Position numbers and translations under genes: made by a program | Notes under the pieces: model-generated | What the model was told of the DNA's origin: nothing | Seen by the model: only the letters and a program-made list of their open reading frames with translations | The model's database searches: none | Source of the DNA: Neolecta irregularis DAH-3 | Lineage: Eukaryota > Ascomycota > Neolectomycetes > Neolectales > Neolectaceae | Length of the DNA: 42,489 nucleotides | Direction of reading: 5' to 3' | NCBI GenBank assembly: GCA_001929475.1 | Contig: LXFE01000232.1 | Location: forward strand, 1 to 42,489 | In this document: piece after piece, positions 23,098 to 34,106 of the stretch | Layout of the letters: each line of letters begins with the position of its first letter | Numbering within the stretch: the first letter of the stretch is position 1

Positions 23098-24605
23098 CGA
23101 AGAGGCTTCAGAAGGTGGGCGTTCTGTATTAGTTGATTTTGGAGTCTGATGAGGGTTTGATATTCAGATTTGAAATCTCTGGGTAGTAAATTTTCAGCAA
23201 GTGAACAGCTTGCTCAGTTAAGTGAACCTTTCTGACTACTCGCACAATTGCTATCATTTATGCAGTCTCCAAAAAGCCCTTAAAGCAGCCAGTCCTTCTA
23301 GCATTTGTTGGTTTCAACTGTGACATCGCCAAGGCAACTTCGATCATCCGTAACATGCTTTGCAGCTCCTGTCAAACGCTGTCGGACATGCCGATGGCGG
23401 GCGGCTGTCATTCTGCTATGAGTTGCCATGTACAGATCAAGAGAAGAATGCTTTATATGCATGAAAATGATACCCTTCCGGTAAGCTTTTAGCTTGATCG
23501 GTATATTGCACCAGGATGTAGTGAGATCAAAGCGATCAATTGATACTAGATTACCATTTCTTTAATGATGCTGAAAAGAGAGCGTAGTTGAGTCTCGCAT
23601 GACAGATTTCAAAGTCAAGTATCATGAAATATGCATTTTGTTCTCATTGCGAACTGTGGTAAATTTGTCTTGAGAAGTGTTCGTCGCTATCATCTTTCGC
23701 GGGTAATAACCCTGCAACTTTTTACTTTCCATAACGAATATCCTGCTTAATGCTTCATGACTTGCAATAACCAGAACTGCAAGTGTTCAGTAACTCGAGC
23801 GCTGTTGTTCGATTATTAATTAGATAAGCTCGTCGTCAACATACTTCGAATAAGAATGAGTGATTCGATCTGGCTACCAAATTCTTTTCATTTGAATGGC
23901 CACACGAATGAGCTGTCTATTCATGCTTTTAGTAGAATCCGTTGGTATGAGAAAAGGTGGCTGGATCCTGAAAGGCAGATACATCGATCACTGTCACTGG
24001 ACATCTAGTTGTATCAATGGGAGGGAAATACGATTTAGTAATGTATCAAACAGCTCGCGAATTATGTTTGAACGTAAGCATGACAAACAGTTCCATGTTT
24101 CGGATGAGACAGTGAAGATTCAAGTAGTTTGGTTCTGCTGAAGATGACATCCCAAGATATATAAAAAAAGATATCAATTCACGCTCTAAAAAGATATTCT
24201 CGATACTTCTTGACATTCCCTGCGGTTGAATTTAATATATATGGATATCTTTCAATCTATTGGCGGCACGAACACCTACAACAGACTCATTACATTGACT
24301 TTTCGGTCATCGAAATAAGAAATCAGCCCAAACACCATCAATGTGAAAAACCGCGCTTCGTATTTGATTCAAGGCTACCATTCTTCAGATCCTTGGCCAA
24401 AAAAGTGAATGTCAGTTGGCATGGAATATCAATAAACACTATCGTGAAAGTAAAATCCTCTGTTTTCCATGGATATTAACTTCAGTCTTTGCTGTGATAG
24501 AGATTAAGAGTATATGACTTTGATTATGCAAAGAAAAAACATGTAACCACAAAGAACTCGCGATATAAGAAAAATGCCCATGAGAAATAATTGAGAATAT
24601 CAGGT
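23098..24605. other. 1.5-kb region without a confident gene
   Basis: No convincing multi-exon gene was found between paralogue A and the RhoGAP gene. The one protein-like piece is the short ORF at 23856-24008, listed separately. Confidence 0.5.
23856..24008 (+). pseudogene. Possible gene fragment, 50-codon ORF
   Basis: Fifty codons with a protein-like composition (SIWLPNSFHLNGHTNELSI, then AFSRIRWYEKRW). The sequence after the stop does not continue it in an obvious way, and I recognise no family. It may be a small exon, a remnant, or chance. Confidence 0.2.
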
Positions 24606-27600
24606 TCAGTCATCCATTGGAGCGTCAACCAACTTCAGCCCAGAAGGTCGTTTGTCTTCTTCCAGGGAATTCCGTTGAGCATAACTTTCCCGAATTTGGG
24701 CAGCATCTGCGTCAATATAACCTTCTGGATCCGGTATACCGACTTGGTTCGATGTTGCATCCTTCTTTGAGTGTCGAGACAACATGGCGCCGCCTCGTCT
24801 TGCCAGATGCGAGGATCTTCCCAAAGATCCTCTCTTGGAAGGTGCGCCGAAGACCGGTTCACCGCTGTCGTTTCCTTTCTCTGAATGTAGACTGACTCTT
24901 GGTCCTGTAGGGATGTTCTGAAGTTCTTCCGGAGGGGGTCCAGCGCTATGTGAAGTCACCACCGAAGTCTGAGAAACCCCCTTAGAGGGTGAGATTGCAT
25001 CACTAGGATGTCCCTGAGAAGACGAGGGCGGGGTCTCATGAATCACAGAAGGCAAAGGTGGACTGACTAGCGCTGTCTGTTGGGATGAACCATGAGTCAA
25101 CGAGCGAGCCGATCCGGTCGATATGCGGTGGCTAGACCTCTCTGAATTTGGTGACACTGTTCCAAACTGAGATTGATGACTACGTCCACGTTCAGTGGTA
25201 CATACAGGTGAGATTGGTCGTGGCGATGTACTTCCGTTAGCGAGAGCTGCTGCTTTAACGGCTCTTTGCCTGGCTTCCATGTGCATTCTCCGATTGCTCT
25301 CATCAGTGCTCGAAGTATTCGTTCTAGGTCTGTTTGTTGAAATGTTTCTCTTTAAATCCTCGAAGATCTCTTCTTTGTATGCTAGAAGGTCTTGTATAAG
25401 TCGGACTCCATGTTTATCCTGTATTGTCATTGCGTTATAAGATCGAGGTCGTAGGATGCCTAGAATGTCAGAACAAAGACCTGCGTTATCCACCGTTACA
25501 CGGAGACAGTTTTAATGCCAACTGAGCAACAAATTTCTCGTCTGATGAAGTGATCTCGATAAATCGGCCGAAATGTGTGATTATCGCGTCCAGAGTTGCT
25601 ATGTTAGATATACGCATCTGATGCAATGCGCTTTCGATGTTACCGATTCGGACAGAAGGATCTTTATCGTTACCGTGGGTAAGATAAATTGTTTTAATGA
25701 GATCATAGGTCGATGATGGTATTAAGGAATCTAACGAATTATAATATCAAAGAAAACATATATACCTGGGAGCTCTAGAAGCCACAGCTTTAGTACAGAT
25801 ACTACAACCGCAGGTTCATATAGAGCCAGCGTTTCTATTATCGGGGATTTGCCAGGATTTAATATAGACCGGAGACGATGAGTTGTAGCAAGTTGAACAT
25901 CTGCAAGCCAGAGATTTTGACGGAATGAAACTTAGTTGATACGCAAGGCAAGAAAATACCAGTGTCATTTTCTAAGGTCGGATACTCTGAATATTTAGCA
26001 AATGTGCCTTTCATTAGTGTATATACGCATATCCATGTATGTCAGGGTAGTCGATACTAGTATAGGCACTCTCTTACCATCCTGTCTGGCTTTTAAGTCG
26101 AGATCAACACCAAAGTTTTGCTCTGCGTCCGTTTAACTTTGATATCAAACGCGAAAGTACCATCGACGATGTTGTAGTAGTTTTCATAAGTCACTGCTTT
26201 CGGGATAAATGGCCCAGTACGGTTACTTTCGATCATGAAGCGTAGGTCATTTTCTGGCTGGATAGTTTCGTGGTATAGAAGTAGATCATCAACAGAAGCT
26301 TTCAATCCGTGAATGACGTTTGAAATGGCTGCAGAAAAATCAAGGACAACTACAAGTTAGAGCTGTCCAATGTGTTTAATTACCAGACTTCAAGGCTTTA
26401 AGTCTATCCGATTCGCATCTTTCCATAAACTTGTAGTGATCAAGCTACTCCTAAGTCTATAAACTCAGAAACAGATTGAAACCATAGCTTCTTCCAAGCT
26501 TGTTCGCAATTTGTCGAGTTGGACAACAGCATTTTTATACGTCTCATCAGCTTCGGCGGCTTCGCGGTGAAGTCTTTGTTGAGGAGTTTCATCAGGATAA
26601 GGATTCAATGTTGCCGAAAGTTTCCCAAGATATCCTCCGACATATGGTACCCCAGAAGCAGAGCTGATCGTATTGCCCCGCCTAAGTCGTTTCCCAGAAA
26701 GATGTTCAGCCTTTTTCCTCCATTGATATTTAAAAACACTGCTGTTTGCAAAACTACTTCCCATATTCCCGACTAAACGAAGTAATCCGTTATCAACTAG
26801 ATCTGCTTGTTAGCGAATATTTGAACAAGGACGATACCCTGTCCAATTGACTCTGCATGTGGTAGCTTTTCTTGGTGAGGAATACTGCCCAGCATGTTGT
26901 TTTCAATCCAATTGACCATGTCGGAGCCATTGTAAACATCTGTATATGTGCCTAATATGCGGACTGTCACTTCTCCACGAGGAATTTCATCCATCATTTT
27001 AGCAATGAGGAGAGCTAAATCTTTCGAACTGTAATATATATCGCCAATTTCGATAAGCTCATTTTCATCACTTTCATCTTCATCAAGCCTGAGGGACATT
27101 GATTTATCTGAACCAATTGACATGATTGATTTTCTCTCGGGCGAAGGTTCTTGAAAAGCATACTTCTTCTCTTCTTCAGCATCTTCGATCTTGTGTATCA
27201 GCCTGCGATCACAGATAATCTTTACCAATCGGCATTTATTAAAGTAGATGGTTCGTAAGCGTTTGACTTCTACCAACTGTCGATCGTGTAGTTTGAGGAG
27301 GCCCAAGAGTGCATCGTGTGATGTCTGAACTCGGATTTTATGATCTAAGACCCATTGGCCGAAAGGCTTGATCACCAGCTTGTCGATATTATTCGCAATA
27401 CGAAGATGATTGTTTCCAGCCTGTTTGTTGGATTTAGATCTCCAATACGCACATACCCCATCCATTGCCTTTCTCAGCCCGTCAAAAGCCTTTCTGGTGG
27501 TAGCTCCTTCGTCCTTCATGAATCCACCCGCCTTGACACATGTATTCGAGATCTCTTGAAGCATGTTACCATACGACTCTTCGCATTCGGCGCGAGACTT

Positions 27601-27785
27601 TGCCAGACTCAAGATCTCATCGTTCTCTACAGTACCTTGCTGTAGTTTTGAGAAGAGAACGCCGACTCCGGCTGCATCAGATCAACACCGGAACCAGGGC
27701 AGGGTGAAGTGCCTGCATAATCTTCTCTCGCCCAAAAAGAATCGCAGAATGTCGGGACGCTTTTGGAGATTACCGGAACTTCCAT
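24606..27785 (-). CDS. RGD2: F-BAR/DEP/RhoGAP protein, RGD2-like
   Basis: Ten minus-strand exons: 27785-27713, 27671-26838, 26802-26483, 26444-26384, 26328-26161, 26122-26027, 25986-25960, 25900-25766, 25730-25500, 25459-24606; 932 residues. The F-BAR/FCH module starts near residue 15 (DSFWAREDYA, SLAKSRAECEESYG) and resumes at ~340-440. A DEP domain (~225-330, YNGSDMVNWIENNM) is inserted in the F-BAR, as in yeast Rgd2. RhoGAP spans ~478-650 (FGVDLDLKARQDGKRVPILV, VVVSVLKLWLLELP, KFVAQLALKLSP). The last ~280 residues are disordered, Ser/Pro/Arg-rich. The expected role is a membrane-binding Rho/Cdc42 GAP in polarity or septation. Intron 1 is GC-AG, and exon 7 is a 27-nt microexon. The canonical arginine-finger motif (G-x-x-R-x-S-G) is not visible in the model, so activity or the exon 6-8 model is open to doubt. 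Confidence 0.86.
27672..27712 (-). other. GC-AG intron in the RGD2-like gene
   Basis: A 41-nt intron with donor GCACTT and acceptor GCAG. It joins REDYA to AGVGVLF of the F-BAR in frame. All GT candidates inside leave fewer than 25 bases to the acceptor. Confidence 0.75.
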
Positions 27786-28185
27786 AGCTGTAGTAGAGAT
27801 ATGAAAGTGTGCAGGAGGGCAGGGCAATAGCACAAAAGAGCTAGCTCGCTCCTTAGGGGGTGTTTTTTAGGGGTTAGGATGATAGTGTGGTTTCCCCACA
27901 ACAGACCAACACCGTCAATTCGCAAGTGCTATGCTGTGCAATACGGAGTACGAGTTTGCCTGGTCGAGGTCATGCACTCCGGAAAAGAACTGACGGTTCT
28001 TGCATCTGTATGGGTTTAATTAACATCTGGCTACAATCCTGCTTTCTCCGCTGTGGCTATCTTGGGTTGAGACACCAGCCCTTAAGGGGACTAGCAGAGC
28101 CATATATAGCACTCTACCAAGGTCACACCCCGAATCCTTGGCTCGACACCTACTAAAATGCGATATCCTTTTGGCAGCCTATATT
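27786..28185. promoter_or_regulatory. Divergent promoter of RGD2-like gene and paralogue B
   Basis: 400 bases between two divergent ATGs. TATATA at 28103-28108 lies 78 bases before the ATG of paralogue B and is a candidate TATA box. I found no sequence resembling the N-terminal exons of paralogue A here. Confidence 0.45.
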
Positions 28186-30255
28186 ATGATGATGTTCGAC
28201 TGGGTGGGAAGGCTTCGACTCCGTTTAAACATGTCCAGCTTTGTCACAGGACTAATTATGTTGTTCCTGCCCATCTCGCATACCGAACTATATTTGCATT
28301 CCATAGTCTCGATATTCATCAGGCTGCCTGTCTGTTTGGCAGATGATGTTACAGACACATTCCGTGAAACTCTTAACTATCCGAGCGGTTTCACGACGGG
28401 TTTGATGGCGTTGGGAGGGTATGAGAACCCCAGTGGACAGCAAAACTGAATTACAGAGCTGTATCGGCATGGCTTCGAGGCGGTCTAAACGCGGAAACGC
28501 AATGGTTGGACATAATATATGCTTTTCGATCAACCAAAGGTTCGATACCCCCGATTGCTCGCGATGGGTCAGCCGGCGTCATTATTGAATCATGTGCATC
28601 TTTCGAGAAAGTGATGGGATATTTCGAACAAGCGGGATATTATGCCGAGCGTTACCAGCAGGCAACCGTTGTCAAAATGGGGTGCTCACACAGATCTGCC
28701 GTTCTGGGAACAAATTTCGGTCCAAAGAATATCTGGCAAACCCTTTTGGAGCAATTATTTGTTATTCCACGAGACAGTGCTGGGACTTCCCCCATTGAAG
28801 GAGCTATTATATTTCCGATTGAACATTTGTTATGCTGTCTGAGTGTTCGAGAGCTTGCAATCCGTATGGGATTACCTCGAGCAGATCATTGGACTACTGA
28901 TATCACGGCTGCGTCTTATTTGTCCTGGCTGCGTGAGTTTGTTGAGAAAGAATTTAGGATGGATGACGACCATATGTTGCAACCGCAAACTCCCTTTGCA
29001 CGCGAGTGGATGGGGCCTCGATTTGATGACAATATTCGATATATTTGGCTACAGGCGGTATACGGTTCCGATAAACAATACAGGACTTGGCTTATTTATG
29101 TGGATGATGCGATCAAGAAATCACATGGCTCTACTGGTTGGAACCATAGCTCGGAGGATCCCCCTCGCTATTCAACTGAATCTTCACATCTTCTTGCTCG
29201 ATGTCGGGAGGTCACGGCAGATCAACTCATTCTATTGAGCGATACGATTGATCGATTAACTCCAAGAATTCACGCTATCAATGCAATCTGTCGAGGTGGT
29301 ATAGTTTTTATGATGAACCAATGTCAGACTGCAGATCTTCTGTTATCGGATTTTCGAGGCACAAGTTATGCCGTCGAAGATGCACCCGGTTCATCATTTC
29401 AAGCGGATACTTCGACTGAAATTCCTTATACATTGAAGCAAGCTAATTCCTTCCATGGAAGGATTGCTGCTGCTTTCGCTGAGATGGTCATAACCATCGC
29501 CTTTGTACCGCTACTGAGAGAAACCAGGCTGACCATAGGTGGCTTTTGGAGACCCTGGGATGTTAATGGCAAGTTACGCAGCCCGTATAGTCATTGCACC
29601 AGTCATGTTGGGCCCATCCAGGCACACTGAATACCTCGGATGGTTGGCAGAGAGCATCTCTACAAATCTTGTCAAAGATCTTTATCACAATGAACGGATA
29701 TATCGTACATTCTGCTTGCAGAACCCAGTGAAAACCCATAAGATTTTTGCTCTTGGAGCTATAGCGATCTCAGCTTGGATCTTATCATTCGCGGCGCTAA
29801 CATTACGGCCATTGACGTATCGAATAGACTTTAACACAAACCGAAACATCCCGACCTGGATACCGGCTTTTCAACTTTCTTTTTCAACTATAGGAATAGC
29901 AATGACTATCATCACCTCAAAGACAAGCATTAGTGACAGCAGTTGTTCACGTCATTGCATTCACGAGTTCAAGTGTTTAGTACCGGGTTTGATTGCAATG
30001 TGTGGTGGATTTACTCTTATTTTCATCTCTCTACTCACAGAGAAGCCCACGATGGTCTTCTTTATGAGCCTCGGTGCAGAACTCTGCGCCGATGTGATGT
30101 GGCTTTGCAACGAGGTGGGATACTGGGCTGTGAGAGGTAGAATAGGCAAATGGGCACCATGGATGGAAGGAACGGCATTAGTTTTGAGCTCAGCATCCGC
30201 TGCAACGCGCAACCGTGTCGACTGGTGGCCACTCTTTCCTGAATGGTGGGGCTGA
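28186..30255 (+). CDS. Large multi-pass membrane protein, paralogue B (unknown family)
   Basis: Three exons (28186-28418, 28457-29504, 29539-30255) give 665 residues. It aligns throughout with the protein at 20558-23097: LNYPSGFTTGL against LTLPSGVTTGL, AVSAWLRGGLNAETQWLD against AVAAWLQGGLQCEVQWLD, LLCCLSVREL against MLCCMPIRDV, DPGMLMASYAAR against DPGMLISSYAAR, and the end RVDWWPLF. Intron positions and phases match (phase 2 after TGL/MALG, phase 0 before VAF), so the two genes are true duplicates. Predicted helices: one or two near residues 10-60, then a soluble domain of ~300 residues, then four or more C-terminal helices. It lacks the N-terminal ~90-residue segment and first helix of paralogue A. 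Function unknown; the location is a membrane by inference. Confidence 0.78.
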
Positions 30256-30508
30256 GCTTTATATCCTCTCTTATCTCGGACCATATGCTATCTGTATCGT
30301 GTAGCTGAAATAGACAAATTATACGGGTCAAAGGCCGCTAATTAGCCATTGCGCCCAAAGAGGAAGGCAGGCTGGACTCGCGCCTCCACTCCATTCCAGT
30401 TCCCTCCTACCCGACTCGGATCATCAGCTGCTCTCTTTACTACTCCTCTCAAATCCCACAAGTTCCGTCGTCTGTCTGTCTGCTCTTGCTATCTGCCCGA
30501 CCCAAGCA

Positions 30509-31684
30509 ATGTCTTCTGAGGTATGTCGCGTGTGCTGCGCCGTCGTTGCTTCGCCGCGATCGCCGTTATGACATTGTTGACCCCTTAGCGCGAAACCAAA
30601 GTCTTTCTCGGGAAACTCGCCGAGCAGGCTGAGAGATATGAAGGTGCGCCTTTCATTCTTTAGGTGTATAGATTGCTAATTATGTTACAGAAATGGTTCA
30701 TTTCATGAAGGTGTGTATACCCTGTACTACTTAAATGTCATCTAATCTGGCTCTCTTTATACAGGAAGTCGCAAAGGCATGTTGTGTCTCCGTTGTCTCA
30801 TTCATTTATCTGTTTAGCTTGGAGTTGAACTCAATGTTGAAGAGCGGAATCTCTTATCGGTATGTACTTGGCTGTTCTCTCGGATGGCGATGTTGACGTT
30901 CTATCAAGGTCGCCTATAAAAATGTCATCGGCGCTCGACGAGCCTCCTGGAGGATTATCAGTTCCATCGAGCAGAAGGAAGAATCCAAAGGAGCCGAAGC
31001 ACATGTCGCCCAAATCAAGGGTTATAGAACAAAAATCGAAAAAGAGCTGGAAGAAACGTGTCTGGATGTTCTCCAAGTTTTGGACGATAACCTTATTCCT
31101 AGTGCTGAGGGCGGCGAATCAAAGGTTTTTTACTATAAGATGTAACTTTCCTCCTCTGATCTACGCTTAATGGGTCAGGAAGGGTGATTACCATCGATAC
31201 CTTGCAGAATTCTCTGGTGGCGACAAGAGAAAGGAATCTGCTCAACTCGCTCACCACTCCTATAAGGTATACTTCTTATAGCCCTCGTTTATCTTATTTC
31301 AGGCTGCCACTGACGTCGCTCAAACTGACCTTGCACCAACTCATCCAATCCGTTTAGGCCTTGCACTCAACTTTTCCGTGTTTTACTATGAAATCCTCGG
31401 CTCACCAGACCGGGCATGCCATCTCGCCAAACAAGCGTTTGATGATGCCATTGCTGAACTCGATTCCCTTAGTGAAGAGAGCTACAGAGATTCGACGCTG
31501 ATCATGCAATTGTTGAGGGACAATTTGACGTTGTGGACCAGTGATCTCGAAGAAGGTACCTTTACTCTCTAAAGTATATCATCGCTTACATGTAGTAGCT
31601 CCAGCGGAAAAGAAAGAAGAGATAGCAGAGAAGAAGGAAGAGGCGACTACGTCTGCCGTGAATGCGCCTGCAGAAGAGAAATGA
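30509..31684 (+). CDS. BMH1: 14-3-3 protein
   Basis: Nine exons (30509-30520, 30589-30643, 30691-30710, 30765-30776, 30818-30859, 30909-31141, 31179-31266, 31303-31555, 31596-31684) give 267 residues, the usual length. Diagnostic blocks: [20 protein letters not shown], the phosphopeptide-binding K/R-R-Y set with [18 protein letters not shown], and the helix-9 block [16 protein letters not shown]. The acidic C-terminal tail is [12 protein letters not shown]-like. 14-3-3 dimers bind phosphoserine motifs on kinases, metabolic enzymes and transcription factors. The 5' half is split into microexons of 20 and 12 nt, and the intron after the 12-nt exon is GC-AG with a GCATGT donor. The start codon sits in a 12-nt first exon (Met-Ser-Ser-Glu). 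Confidence 0.97.
30777..30817 (+). other. GC-AG intron in the 14-3-3 gene
   Basis: A 41-nt intron with donor GCATGT and acceptor TTTAG, joining EVAK to LGVELN. The 14-3-3 family sequence is so conserved here that the junction is nearly certain. Confidence 0.9.
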
Positions 31685-31916
31685 GGAAGATGACGGGAGG
31701 ACGGGCTAGAACGTATCAGCTTGGATTATTGTCTGTGTCTTGTTTCGATTTGCCAATTTTCTTTTCATTTTCGTGGTCTTCTGTTTGCCTTTTGGCTATC
31801 TACGTATCTATCTATTGCCCCTCTGATATTATCAGTAGCTCATTTGACTCGTGTTGTTACATTGAGGAAACACGTCATCGCCTCAGCCTACTTTAGCTTA
31901 AAGAGAGACAAACCAA

Positions 31917-32552
31917 ATGTCGACAAATCAATACAACAGCGAAATGCCTGTGCCAGACTACTATGCAATGCTTGATCTTACATCGACGGCGACGTATTAT
32001 ATTTTGACTATCCCAATACTTATCTCCAGGCCCGAGGATATTCGACAGGCTTACAAGAAGGCTGCTCTCTCAACTCATCCAGACAGATTTCCACCCAACT
32101 CTTCCGATTGGAAAGCGGCTACAACTCGCTTCCAGCAGGTAAATGACGCATATTATACTCTGTCCGATCCTACTCGTCGCCGAGAGTATGATCGAGTACG
32201 CCAGAAGCGTGGCACATTCCGCCCACCAACTGCCAATGCAGAAGAGCAGTTCGGCGGTGTCTTTGAGGAGATGATGACTGAGGATGCACCCGCTGATCAA
32301 AAGAGTAATGTTTGGGGTATTCTCGGGGGTCTCAGTGGTGGAGTCATGGGCTTTATAATCGGAAATGTTGCTGGCGCTGTTGCTGGTGCAGTTGCTGGGA
32401 ATCGACTGGGTGCTGTTCGAGATACGCAAGGGAAGCCCGTTTATCAAGTCTTTCAGGAATTACCAAGAGATGAGAAGGCCAGAGTTTTGGCTAGTTTGGC
32501 TCAGAGGGTGTTTGCGCAAATGGGAGGTCCTGGGAGCCTTGGATTCAAGTAA
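31917..32552 (+). CDS. Small J-domain protein with glycine-zipper segment
   Basis: Two exons (31917-31993, 32030-32552) give 199 residues. The J domain is N-terminal (DYYAMLDL, QAYKKAALSTHPD with HPD at 42-44, then VNDAYYTLSDPTRRREYD), so it should stimulate an Hsp70. A central Gly/Ala-rich stretch (GILGGLSGGVMGFIIGNVAG onward) looks like a glycine zipper or a short membrane hairpin. There is no zinc-finger region, so this is a type III (class C) J-protein. The 36-nt intron has no in-frame stop and is a multiple of three; unspliced, it would add 12 residues (the YYILTIPILI stretch) inside the J domain before helix II. Splicing restores LTSTATPEDIRQAY, which fits the family. Confidence 0.92.
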   Translation: MSTNQYNSEMPVPDYYAMLDLTSTATYYILTIPILISRPEDIRQAYKKAALSTHPDRFPPNSSDWKAATTRFQQVNDAYYTLSDPTRRREYDRVRQKRGTFRPPTANAEEQFGGVFEEMMTEDAPADQKSNVWGILGGLSGGVMGFIIGNVAGAVAGAVAGNRLGAVRDTQGKPVYQVFQELPRDEKARVLASLAQRVFAQMGGPGSLGFK

Positions 32553-32690
32553 TGGTGCTTAAATTATTTGAAGCTGTTTGACAACTGGATTGATATTTTA
32601 CAGTATTGGGGGAATATGGAGTCTTCATATCTATTCATTAAGAGCAGTCTGAATATATATCAATTCTTAACTCAATGATCAGCTTGCAGC

Positions 32691-33683
32691 TTAATGAGCA
32701 TCCTCAAGCTTCTTGATGTTTTCCACTTTGGTAGTACCTAGTACCTCTCCAATGATGTTAAGCTTATCTATTCTAGTAGTTTCCTCATCTCCAATGTTAC
32801 TTTCAACAAAGATCTAGGAACAGTTACAGGCAACTCATTACGCATGCTCATACCACAAGACTAGTAACTGATTGAAACTTGACGAAACGCAGAGCAACAG
32901 TAGCAACACCATTTTCATATGTGATTTCTTCAAACTCTTGAGATGGCATGAAACTTTCAACATCTTCAAATGCGGGACAATTAGTTCTGTTGGTGAAGAT
33001 TTTGAAAGTCCTGGGTGCTTTCGATTCGATCTCTGATTTGAACACAAGACTGTGAACCTTTGCGGCTTGATTAAACTATAAGCATTAAACCGAAATTCAA
33101 CTTTTGAGTGTACTGGAATGTAAATCATCAGTTGTTCATCAACATCTGATTCGATATATCCCTTGGTTGCAAATATATCTCTCGGATCAAGATCGCTTTG
33201 TAAGTTTAGACATTCCACTTGTTTGTTTTCAATATTTTCGTTAATATTGACATATCCTTTCACACTAGTGTCAGTTGCTCCAGTATCGGCAACATGATGC
33301 TTTCTCAATGCGGCTTCGAGTTGTTGCTGTTGAACTCCTTTGATAGTCTCTACTGGGTTTCCATCTTTAAAGACAATGAAAGTGGGACTGATGATTATTC
33401 GCGATTGCAGACGATAGGTTTAATACATTGAAGTCACATTGTACTTTCTCGCTGTACTTTTCAAGATCTCGATATCGACACTGGCGAATACAATGGGATG
33501 ATATGAAACAGCGTATTTCTCAAAAAGGGGTTTGGCGGCTCTACACGGCGCACACCTGTCAGGTTATATTGACTTCCTCACTGAATATAATCACCATAAT
33601 GCGAAAAAATCAACGATCAAGACCTTGGACGACTTCAAGAGATCTTCAAACTCCTTGTCAGTCCCCAAAATTTTCACGTGCAT
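32691..33683 (-). CDS. TXNL1: Thioredoxin-PITH protein (TXNL1 type)
   Basis: Five minus-strand exons (33683-33595, 33555-33427, 33387-33114, 33075-32854, 32813-32691) give 278 residues. The N-terminal thioredoxin fold has the active site W30-C31-A-P-C34, followed by PTFIVFKDGNPVETIKG. The C-terminal PITH domain starts near residue ~120 (LDPRDIFATKGYIESDVDEQ, IPFNQAAKVHSL, LRFVKFQSVTSLVIFVE, EETTRIDKLNIIGE). TXNL1-type proteins are thioredoxins that bind the 26S proteasome lid through PITH. Introns are 38-40 nt. The gene is convergent with the J-protein gene, 138 bases apart. Confidence 0.94.
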
Positions 33684-34106
33684 ATTAAATCAGAGATGTT
33701 GAAGGAGGTTGGTCAATGGCAGTACAAGCAATTATGTCTGTAGTGTTTTTTCGTTGATAAGGCTACAAACCGAGCTAAAAGGCCTACCCAAAGTCACGCA
33801 AGAAGGGCCGTTTTGTTACAAGCAAATTATTCACCAGGGAATATTGATAAAGAAAGACTGAAATGTATCTTGAGAAACAAACATCCACGATCCGCCAGCA
33901 CTCGACAATCAAGCCAGGTTGTAAATTATAAAGAGGGCTACAAACTAACCCCTAGGGTTCAACATCCATCTTTCAAATACTTTAGAGTTCGCTGTTTTTC
34001 TCAGACTGGGAAGCAGAAGGAGGTTTGGTTGAATATGCATTGGTAGAAACTTTCCATTCATAGTTCTGAGGATAAAGCTTAGACGTTAGCTGAGATCACT
34101 TCAACA
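33684..34106. other. Intergenic, nothing supported
   Basis: About 420 bases between the TXNL1-type gene's ATG and the 3' end of the DUF6534-like gene (both minus strand). A 77-codon plus-strand ORF here shows no domain or splice support. Confidence 0.5.

Noticed and set aside
26023-26078. GTAAGA at 26077 as a donor in the RGD2-like gene
   Set aside because: Reading through it gives KRVPILVSTTLTYMD, the expected RhoGAP continuation, so the exon goes on to 26027.
27887-28156. ORF that might be the missing N-terminus of paralogue B
   Set aside because: It shows no resemblance to the N-terminal exons of paralogue A, and a TATATA lies inside it, upstream of a good ATG at 28186.
33813-34046. 77-codon plus-strand ORF between the TXNL1-type and DUF6534-like genes
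   Set aside because: Composition is not protein-like, there is no domain, and the spacer is needed for the ends of two flanking genes.
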